DNA of 14,517 nt from JAAYZM01 sp964510785 (lineage in GTDB: Bacteria; Actinomycetota; Actinomycetes; Actinomycetales; Cellulomonadaceae), in assembly GCA_964510785.1 (NCBI GenBank), contig CAZECM010000075.1, forward strand, positions 1-14,517, read 5' to 3'. The stretch's first letter is position 1. Each line of letters begins with the position of its first letter. The position numbers and the translations under genes are program-made. A model generated the notes under the pieces. The model was given only the letters and a program-made list of their open reading frames with translations. It made no database searches and had not been told where the DNA came from. Of this stretch, positions 1 through 5,458 are shown one piece after another.

Positions 1-619
<619 letters not shown>

Positions 620-698
620 GAGGCACCCAGCCTACTGAGGCCTCGCACGTGGGCGGACCAACGGTTGCCGTGTGCTGCGCCGGTCGTCTGCTGGCCCC

Positions 699-1730
699 TC
701 AGCCCAGAAGAACGTCCCCCGCGAGCGTGACGACGTGCGGGGAGAAGCCCATGCGGCTCCAGAACGGGCGCGACAGCGTGTTGTCGTCGATGTAGTGCAG
801 CATCACGTGCTCGAGCCCGAGCGCCGCGAGCTCGGTGAGCGCCCGCGAGGTCAGCGCCCGCCCGATGCCCCGCCCGCGCGCGGACGTCGTGACGCTCGTC
901 ATGCCGACGTAGCCGTACCGCCGCGGGTAGTACACGAGGCCGGGCGAACCCGCGGGTAGGTCGATGACGTGCAGCGCGAGGCAGCCGAGGAGCGTGCCCG
1001 ACGTCGGGTCCACGGCGACGAGCGCCCCGGGCGGCGAGGTCTGGGCGAGCCACTGGCTGACGATCGCGCGGGTGGGCCCTTCGGCCTGATCGGAGCGGGT
1101 CCCTGTCGCGGTGTGCTCGGTGTGGAAGGTGTACTCCTCGAACGACAGCGCGACGAGCGCATCCTCGTCTCCGGTCCGGGCTGCCCTGATCTCGACGTCG
1201 GACCTCCCGGGCGCGAGCGCCGGGGCGACCCGGCGTGCCGCCAGGATGTTGTCTGGTCGGAGGCCGAGCGAGCGCCACGCGGAGCCCCCGAGCCAGTCGT
1301 GCGGGCGGGTCTGGACGAGGAGACGGGCGATGCCGAGGGCCGCGGCGTCCCGACCGACCCGCTCGAGCAGGACAGGTAGGAGGTCGAGCTCGGCCAGCCC
1401 TGCGACGTGCCAGGTCGACAGCGGCACCGTGGCGTAGCGCTCCGGCATGTAGGTGTAGCTCGGGCGATCCTCGTCGGTGACCTCGAACGTCGCGCCCAGG
1501 ACGGCGACGGCGTGGCCAGACGGGTCGAGTGCGGCCCAGCCGGACGTCATCGCGTCACCGTCGAGATGGCGCGACAGTGCCGCGCGGGCGGCGACGGAAG
1601 GATCGACCGCGCCCGGGGTGACGAGGAGCGGCGTCGGGGACTGCCTCGAGATGCCCAGGGCCACGGCACGGACGGCGGCATCCGGGGCGTCGGCGACGCG
1701 GACGGCGGAGACGGTGTCCGACGGCGTCAT
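699..1730 (-). CDS. Tandem GNAT-family acetyltransferase, coupled to rpmJ2
   Basis: This 343-residue protein appears to contain two GNAT folds. The C-terminal half (about 178-343) is the better one: RGRGIGRAL at 285-293 fits the acetyl-CoA pyrophosphate-binding signature, followed by a helix and an FWSRMGF segment near 323-329 typical of the GNAT C-terminus. The N-terminal half (about 1-170) has a similar predicted layout, ending in a WRSLGLRPD segment, but lacks a clear RxxGxG motif and is probably degenerate. The ATG shares ATGA with the rpmJ2 stop (4-base overlap), and only AAGG directly abutting the start could serve as a Shine-Dalgarno, so translation probably depends on termination-reinitiation from rpmJ2. 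It is the last gene of the leftward zinc-limitation operon. The substrate is unknown; a ribosomal protein or a metallophore intermediate are guesses. The stop is TGA at 701-699. GNAT assignment is firm, the role is not. Confidence 0.88.
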   Translation of the reverse strand: MTPSDTVSAVRVADAPDAAVRAVALGISRQSPTPLLVTPGAVDPSVAARAALSRHLDGDAMTSGWAALDPSGHAVAVLGATFEVTDEDRPSYTYMPERYATVPLSTWHVAGLAELDLLPVLLERVGRDAAALGIARLLVQTRPHDWLGGSAWRSLGLRPDNILAARRVAPALAPGRSDVEIRAARTGDEDALVALSFEEYTFHTEHTATGTRSDQAEGPTRAIVSQWLAQTSPPGALVAVDPTSGTLLGCLALHVIDLPAGSPGLVYYPRRYGYVGMTSVTTSARGRGIGRALTSRALTELAALGLEHVMLHYIDDNTLSRPFWSRMGFSPHVVTLAGDVLLG

Positions 1731-1849
1731 CCTTGGCGGGCCTTGAAGCGCGGGTTCTTCTTGTTGATGACGAACACGCGACCGCGCCGTCGGACAACCT
1801 GCGCGCCCGGGATCTTCTTGAGCGAACGCAGCGAGTTGCGGACCTTCAT
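1727..1849 (-). CDS. rpmJ2: Ribosomal protein bL36, zinc-independent paralog
   Basis: This 40-residue basic protein begins MKVRNSLRSLKKIPGAQVV and ends KKNPRFKARQG, the bL36 pattern. Zinc-binding bL36 carries a Cys3-His ribbon; here there is no cysteine at all, so this is the C-minus paralog that replaces the zinc form in the large subunit when zinc is scarce. An AAGGAG Shine-Dalgarno stands 4 bases before the ATG. It starts 38 bases after rpmF2 ends and its TGA overlaps the acetyltransferase ATG. Control by Zur through the site near 3495 is inferred from the operon layout. Confidence 0.95.
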   Translation of the reverse strand: MKVRNSLRSLKKIPGAQVVRRRGRVFVINKKNPRFKARQG

Positions 1850-1887
1850 GGTGCTCCTTGGTGTGTCGGGTCGAAGGGCAAGCGGAC

Positions 1888-2067
1888 TCAGCGCTCGAGC
1901 GTGCTGACGTCGACGTAGCCCCGCTGGACGGCGCGCAGCAGACGTCGGGGGATGCGGTAGGTCTCGCCCGCGAAGACGACCGGGACGAGCGGGGTCTCGG
2001 TGGCCCGCCATGCCGAACGGCGGTGCCTCGTGCGGCTGCGAGACTTGCGACGCTTGGGGACTGCCAT
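1888..2067 (-). CDS. rpmF2: Ribosomal protein bL32, cysteine-free form
   Basis: This 59-residue protein begins MAVPKRRKSRSRTRHRR, the hallmark N-terminus of bL32, and continues with a WRATETPLVPVVF segment. The C-terminal half, where zinc-binding bL32 has two CxxC pairs, here has no cysteine (RIPRRLLRAVQRGYVDVSTLER), so it is a C-minus form. An AGGAA Shine-Dalgarno lies 7 bases upstream of the ATG. It is the third gene of the leftward operon, 37 bases after the CobW-like gene. A cysteine-containing copy may exist elsewhere in the genome, but that is not visible here. Confidence 0.93.
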   Translation of the reverse strand: MAVPKRRKSRSRTRHRRSAWRATETPLVPVVFAGETYRIPRRLLRAVQRGYVDVSTLER

Positions 2068-2104
2068 GGTGCGTTCCTGTCTGTCGGTGATCGGGCGAAG
2101 GTGG

Positions 2105-3205
2105 TCAGGCGACCCGGTCGATGGGGCCGAGCCAGGGTTCGAGGCCGTCCCAGCTCTCGTCCCAGCTGGCGCGGAGCTCGTCGTCGGACAACAAGCACCG
2201 GCCGAAGGCGCGCACGACCTCGACCGGGTGCTCGTCGAGGCCCGTGATGACGATCCGGGTGAAGGGCCGCTGCCCCGGTGCCCACTGCCGGGTGGTCCCG
2301 ACGCTGACCTGGCCGCCCGCGCCGTCGATCGCGATCACGTCCCGCGGCCGGGTCGGGAGCCACAAGCAGCCGCGCAACCGGTAGGGGCCGGAGCCGAGTG
2401 CCTCCATCTCGTCGTAGAGCCGCGAGGGGTGCAGGGCGCGGTCCGCGGTGAGGTCGAGCCGCCATGCCTCGTCGCTGGTCAGCGGTGGCAGCGGGCCGCT
2501 GCGGACCTCGCTGACCCACGACTCGACGTCCTCGTGGCGGTGCACCCCGGCGGCGAGGCGCTGCGCATCGAGCAGGGCCGGGTCGGTGACGACCGGTGCC
2601 CGCGGGCGGACGAGCGCGGCGACGAGGGCGAGCTCCGCCGAGGAGGGCTCATGGGTGAAGCACACGGCGTCGGCGTACTCGACCATGGCGCACGCGACCT
2701 CGCCCACGCCGCGCTCGTCGTCCTCGCTGCTGTGCAGCCCGCGTTCGGCGAGCAGGTCGTCGCCGAGCAGGTCCTTGGCCGGCGCGGTGGCGTCGAGCGC
2801 TGCCACGACGGCGGCGATCGTCACGTGCGGGGCGTTGCCGGGCGCCCACGAGATCGTGCGGCACACCTGGACCGCCTCGGCCGAGACGGGCAGCCGCGCC
2901 ACGATGGTGCGCCACCGGCCGCTCGCGGCGAGCCGCTCAAGGGTGGGCACGATGTCCTCGCGGACCGCGCAGCTCACGCACGCGTGGGCGAGGTCGATCT
3001 CGTGGCGTTCGACGATCCCACCGAGGTCGCTGACGATGCGCGTGAGCGTCCCGGCCTCGACGTCGATCGAGTGATGGACGACGACGGCGTCCGCCAGGCC
3101 GAACTGCAGCGAGATCGTGGCCGTCGCCATGGCGGACTCGTCGATGCCGCTCACGAGGATCACGGGGACGCGCCCCCGCCGCGATGTGACGAAGCGGGAG
3201 GTCAT
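2105..3205 (-). CDS. CobW/COG0523-like protein with degenerate P-loop
   Basis: This 366-residue protein resembles the CobW/COG0523 (G3E) GTPases, putative metallochaperones often controlled by Zur. Family traits: an N-terminal strand VPVILVSG followed by the P-loop position; a cysteine motif CVSC at 76-79 (C76, C79) followed by AVREDIVPTLERL, where the family has CxCC and LRxD; and a C-terminal CobW_C-like domain from about 274, with YRLRGCLWLPTRP and later RIVITGLDE and FGRCLL. The oddity is at residues 20-30: where the family has GxxGxGKT the sequence reads GIDESAMATAT, with no glycine-rich loop and no lysine. Nucleotide binding is therefore doubtful, and it may have become a zinc-binding or scaffold protein. 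The ATG shares ATGA with the rpmE2 stop, so it is translationally coupled to bL31. The upstream ORF extends further, but that part lies in another frame over rpmE2. Confidence 0.85.
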   Translation of the reverse strand: MTSRFVTSRRGRVPVILVSGIDESAMATATISLQFGLADAVVVHHSIDVEAGTLTRIVSDLGGIVERHEIDLAHACVSCAVREDIVPTLERLAASGRWRTIVARLPVSAEAVQVCRTISWAPGNAPHVTIAAVVAALDATAPAKDLLGDDLLAERGLHSSEDDERGVGEVACAMVEYADAVCFTHEPSSAELALVAALVRPRAPVVTDPALLDAQRLAAGVHRHEDVESWVSEVRSGPLPPLTSDEAWRLDLTADRALHPSRLYDEMEALGSGPYRLRGCLWLPTRPRDVIAIDGAGGQVSVGTTRQWAPGQRPFTRIVITGLDEHPVEVVRAFGRCLLSDDELRASWDESWDGLEPWLGPIDRVA

Positions 3206-3465
3206 GAGCCCGCCCCGTAGCGGCGGCGGAACCTCTCCACCCGCCCTTCCGTGTCGAGCACGCGCGTGCGGCCCGTCCACAGCGGGTGGCTGGCCGAGGA
3301 GATCTCGACGTCGACGACGGGGTAGGTGTTGCCGTCCTCCCAGGTCACACGCTCGTGATCGTGGCCGACGCGCCCGGCGAGCGTCGATCGGGTGAGGAAG
3401 GTCATCCCGGCGGACCGGTCACGGAACACGACGGGTCCGTACGTCGGATGGATGTCTTGCTTCAC
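3202..3465 (-). CDS. rpmE2: Ribosomal protein bL31 type B (zinc-independent)
   Basis: This 87-residue protein is typical of type B bL31: MKQDIHPTYGPVVFRDRSAG, then FLTRSTL, EDGNTYPVVDVEISSASHP and DTEGRVERFRRRY. It has no cysteine, whereas type A bL31 carries a CxxC zinc motif. It would substitute at the intersubunit bridge during zinc starvation. The start is GTG at 3465, supported by a GGGAG Shine-Dalgarno about 7 bases upstream and by alignment of MKxDIHP. It is the first gene of the leftward operon; its start is 23 bases from the Zur-box-like site. Its TGA overlaps the CobW-like ATG by 4 bases. Confidence 0.96.
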   Translation of the reverse strand: MKQDIHPTYGPVVFRDRSAGMTFLTRSTLAGRVGHDHERVTWEDGNTYPVVDVEISSASHPLWTGRTRVLDTEGRVERFRRRYGAGS

Positions 3466-3487
3466 GGAGATCTCCCTGTCACACTAA

Positions 3488-3502
3488 TGAGAACGATTAT
3501 CA
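3488..3502. promoter_or_regulatory. Putative Zur operator between divergent zinc-sparing operons
   Basis: TGAGAACGATTATCA is a 7-1-7 imperfect palindrome centred on 3495 that resembles the bacterial Zur box TGATAATNATTATCA (outer TGA/TCA and central AA/TT pairs match; 5 of 7 arm pairs). It lies in an AT-rich island within the 55-base gap separating rpmE2 (minus) and rpmB2 (plus). A GATAAT -10-like hexamer for the minus strand (3501-3496) is inside it, and TATACA at 3504-3509 is a weaker plus-strand candidate, so a bound repressor could block both directions. Identification rests on motif likeness plus the zinc-free ribosomal genes on both sides. Confidence 0.82.
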
Positions 3503-3520
3503 CTATACACAAGGAAGTCC

Positions 3521-3757
3521 ATGTCGAACGTCTGTCAGGTCACCGGCGCCCAGCCGTCCTTCGGGCACGCGATCTCCCACTCGCACCGGCGCACCAAGCG
3601 GCGCTGGAACGTCAACATCCAGCGGCGCCGCTACTGGGTGCCTTCCCTGGGGCGGCACGTCACGCTGCGGGTGAGCGCCAAGGGCATCAAGGTCATCGAC
3701 AAGCGGGGCATCGACGTCGTCGTCGCCCAGCTCCTCGCCCGTGGGGAGCGTGTCTGA
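3521..3757 (+). CDS. rpmB2: Ribosomal protein bL28, zinc-independent paralog
   Basis: This 78-residue protein is bL28: MSNVCQVTGAQPSFGHAISH, then HRRTKRRWNVNIQRRRYWV, and LRVSAKGIKVIDKRGID near the end. It keeps only one cysteine (C5); zinc-binding bL28 has two CxxC pairs, so it cannot form the four-cysteine site. An AAGGAAG Shine-Dalgarno precedes the ATG by 3-4 bases. It is the first gene of the rightward operon and begins 18 bases from the Zur-like site. Its TGA shares one base with the rpmG2 ATG. Confidence 0.96.
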   Translation: MSNVCQVTGAQPSFGHAISHSHRRTKRRWNVNIQRRRYWVPSLGRHVTLRVSAKGIKVIDKRGIDVVVAQLLARGERV

Positions 3758-3927
3758 TGAGCTCGCGCCGCACCGACCTGCGCCCCATCATCAAGCTCCG
3801 CTCCACGGCGGGCACGGGCTTCACCTACGTCACCCGCAAGAACCGTCGCAACGACCCTGACCGGATCACGCTGCGCAAGTACGACCCCGTGGTGCGCCGC
3901 CACGTCGAGTTCCGGGAGGAGCGCTGA
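3757..3927 (+). CDS. rpmG2: Ribosomal protein bL33, zinc-independent paralog
   Basis: This 56-residue protein matches bL33: DLRPIIKLRSTAGTGFTYVT, then RKNRRNDPDRITLRKYDPVVRRHV. The two CxxC pairs of the zinc form are absent; there is no cysteine. The ATG at 3757 is chosen over longer in-frame extensions because it overlaps the rpmB2 stop by one base (TGATG), has GGGGAG upstream, and gives the normal bL33 length. The TGA in turn overlaps the rpsN2 ATG by one base, so the three genes form a tightly packed operon. Confidence 0.95.
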   Translation: MSSRRTDLRPIIKLRSTAGTGFTYVTRKNRRNDPDRITLRKYDPVVRRHVEFREER

Positions 3928-4232
3928 TGGCCAAGAAGAGCAAGGTGGCCGCCAACGAGCGGCGCAAGGTCACGGTCGAGCGGTACCGGGAGCGCCGGGA
4001 CGCGCTGCGTGCCGCGTCCAGGAACATCTCGCTGCCGATCGCCGAACGTCTGGAGGCGTCACGGGCGCTCGCCGCACTGCCCCGCGACTCGTCCCCGGTC
4101 CGGGTGCGAGGGCGCGACGCCGTCGACGGCCGTCCCCGTGGATACCTCCGCAAGGTGGGGCTCTCCCGGGTGCGGCTGCGCGGAGCCGCCCTGCGCGGCG
4201 AGCTACCGGGCATCACGAAGTCGAGCTGGTAG
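3927..4232 (+). CDS. rpsN2: Ribosomal protein uS14, long zinc-independent form
   Basis: This 101-residue protein is the long C-minus form of uS14: MAKKSKVAANERRKVTVERY at the start, a central ISLPIAERLEASRALAALPRDSSP segment, and RPRGYLRKVGLSRVRLRGAALRGELPGITKSSW at the C-terminus, where RxxLRxxALxGxxPGxxKxSW is diagnostic. The short zinc form (about 61 residues) has CxxC motifs that are absent here. It has a strong GGAGGAG Shine-Dalgarno inside the end of rpmG2. It is the last gene of the rightward Zur-type operon; a head-of-small-subunit protein completing the zinc-free set. Confidence 0.96.
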   Translation: MAKKSKVAANERRKVTVERYRERRDALRAASRNISLPIAERLEASRALAALPRDSSPVRVRGRDAVDGRPRGYLRKVGLSRVRLRGAALRGELPGITKSSW

Positions 4233-4332
4233 GCGCTCGTCCCTGGCGTGCCCCGTGGTGCGCGATGGCGCGTGGTGCTGTGTAGCGCCGTTTGGGCTGC
4301 GGGCGGGCTGGGTCGTCTCGTACGGTGCGGAC
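4233..4332. other. Intergenic region after rpsN2 with a weak hairpin
   Basis: These 100 bases separate rpsN2 from the dehydrogenase. A small GGCGC/GCGCC inverted repeat (4267-4271 with 4285-4289, 13-base loop) is the only stem I see and has no T-run, so it is at most a weak terminator. The 3' end carries the TACGGT -10-like hexamer for the next gene. Confidence 0.4.
4321..4326 (+). promoter_or_regulatory. -10-like hexamer for a possible leaderless SDR transcript
   Basis: TACGGT lies with 6 bases between it and the ATG at 4333, which puts the expected transcription start on or next to the A of the ATG. No Shine-Dalgarno is visible upstream of this ATG and no good -35 is present. Leaderless starts with TAnnnT at this spacing are common in actinobacteria. 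The same arrangement is seen for dcd. Confidence 0.45.
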
Positions 4333-5202
4333 ATGACCGGTCACCGTTCGTCCGCACCCCGCCGCCATCCCGTGCTCGACGGGGCCGTCGTGCTCGTCAC
4401 AGGTGCGGGCCGCGGCATGGGGGCGATCTACGCGCGGCGGGCCGTCGAGGGAGGCGCCCGGGCGGTCGCGCTGTGGGACGTGGACGTCGCCGCAGCCGAG
4501 CGGGTCGCCGCCGGGCTTGAGGTTACTGGGCCTGAGGTTGCCGTGTTCGGGGTGGACCTCGCTGACCTCGATGAGGTGCAGCGTGGCGCGCGCGAGGTCG
4601 TCGAGCGGTTCGGTCAGGTCGACGTGCTCATCAACAACGCGGGCATCGTGCGGGGCGCCCCGTTCTGGGAGCACGACCCGGTGCGTGACATCGAGGCGAC
4701 GATGCGCGTCAACGTCCTCGCGCCGATGTGGCTCACCCGGGAGCTGCTCCCGGCGATGATGGCGGACAGCTCCCGGCCCAAGCGCATCCTCAACATCGCC
4801 TCGGCGGCCGCGACGCTCGCCAACCCGAACATGAGCGTGTACGCGGCGTCCAAGTGGGCGCTGCTGGGCTGGAGCGACTCGCTGCGCCTCGAGCTGGCGC
4901 GACAGGGGTACCGGCACGTCGCGGTCACGACCTTCTGCCCGAGCTACGTCTCCACGGGCATGTTCGCCGGCGCTCGTGGCCCGCTGCTCACGCCGATCAT
5001 GACGCCCGAGAGCGCGGCGAGCGCCGCCTGGCGGGGGCTGCTCGCGGGAACTCCGCTCGTGCTGCGGCCGTGGACCGTGAAGCTCGCGATGGCGCTGCGC
5101 GGGGTGCTCCCGACCCGCTGGTTCGATGTCGTCGTCGGGCGTGTGTTCCACGTCTACTCGTCGATGGACCGCTTCACGGGTCGCGTTTCCCGCGCGACCT
5201 GA
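4333..5202 (+). CDS. Short-chain dehydrogenase/reductase (classical SDR)
   Basis: This 289-residue oxidoreductase has the complete classical SDR signature: coenzyme loop TGAGRGMG at 23-30, an acidic D49 at the end of the second strand (favours NAD(H) over NADP(H)), NNAG at 101-104, catalytic S157 in NIASAA, and Y170-x3-K174 in VYAASKW. A CPSYVSTGMF segment at 202-211 fits the loop after strand six. The C-terminal tail (about 240-289) is longer than the core fold and hydrophobic, as in some membrane-associated SDRs, but I cannot assign a clear helix. The start was chosen because it gives the normal N-terminal length and follows a -10-like box; the longer open frame upstream runs over rpsN2. 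Substrate cannot be told from sequence. It is a single-gene unit convergent with cellobiose phosphorylase. Confidence 0.92.
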   Translation: MTGHRSSAPRRHPVLDGAVVLVTGAGRGMGAIYARRAVEGGARAVALWDVDVAAAERVAAGLEVTGPEVAVFGVDLADLDEVQRGAREVVERFGQVDVLINNAGIVRGAPFWEHDPVRDIEATMRVNVLAPMWLTRELLPAMMADSSRPKRILNIASAAATLANPNMSVYAASKWALLGWSDSLRLELARQGYRHVAVTTFCPSYVSTGMFAGARGPLLTPIMTPESAASAAWRGLLAGTPLVLRPWTVKLAMALRGVLPTRWFDVVVGRVFHVYSSMDRFTGRVSRAT

Positions 5203-5204
5203 CC

Positions 5205-5243
5205 GTGTGCGACTACTGACGCATAGCTCAGGGAATCGCACAC
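5205..5243 (+). terminator. Possible hairpin just after the SDR stop codon
   Basis: GTGTGCGA (5205-5212) is the reverse complement of TCGCACAC (5236-5243), and inside the loop CTGA (5216-5219) pairs with TCAG (5228-5231). The stem starts 3 bases after the SDR stop. There is no T-run, and 8 bp with a 23-base loop is weak, so this could also be a protein-binding site or chance. Confidence 0.35.
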
Positions 5244-5309
5244 ACTGACCCCCACGAGCCGCCGAGCGACCCACAGTGCGGGCCGATCCGGTCAGCGCGC
5301 GAGGGATGG

Positions 5310-5346
5310 TGAACGATTGCGTGCGTGTGACGCACGCAATCGTTCA
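5310..5346. terminator. Perfect 17-bp inverted repeat, likely bidirectional terminator
   Basis: TGAACGATTGCGTGCGT (5310-5326) is followed by loop GTG (5327-5329) and the exact reverse complement (5330-5346). It sits in the 256-base gap between two convergent genes (SDR stop at 5202, phosphorylase stop at 5459), the normal place for a shared terminator. Neither flank has a T-run, which is common in high-GC actinobacteria. Hairpin is directly visible; terminator function is inferred from position. Confidence 0.75.
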
Positions 5347-5458
5347 GTGTCTTCGCCCGGCCCGGGAGCGATCGGACCGGGGCGGGCTCGGCTGGCCGGC
5401 TGGTCTGGCGACCGGGTCGACGCGGCCCCCTGTGCCGCGCCCGCCGAGCTGGCCAGAC

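Noticed and set aside
635..702. CTGAGG/CCTCAG inverted repeat between the acetyltransferase and ABC-F genes
   Set aside because: Six-base arms with a 56-base loop; not a credible terminator.
699..4232. A recently acquired genomic island or mobile element around the zinc genes
   Set aside because: No integrase, transposase, tRNA end, flanking repeat or change in base composition is seen; ribosomal paralog clusters of this kind are normal chromosomal parts of actinobacteria.
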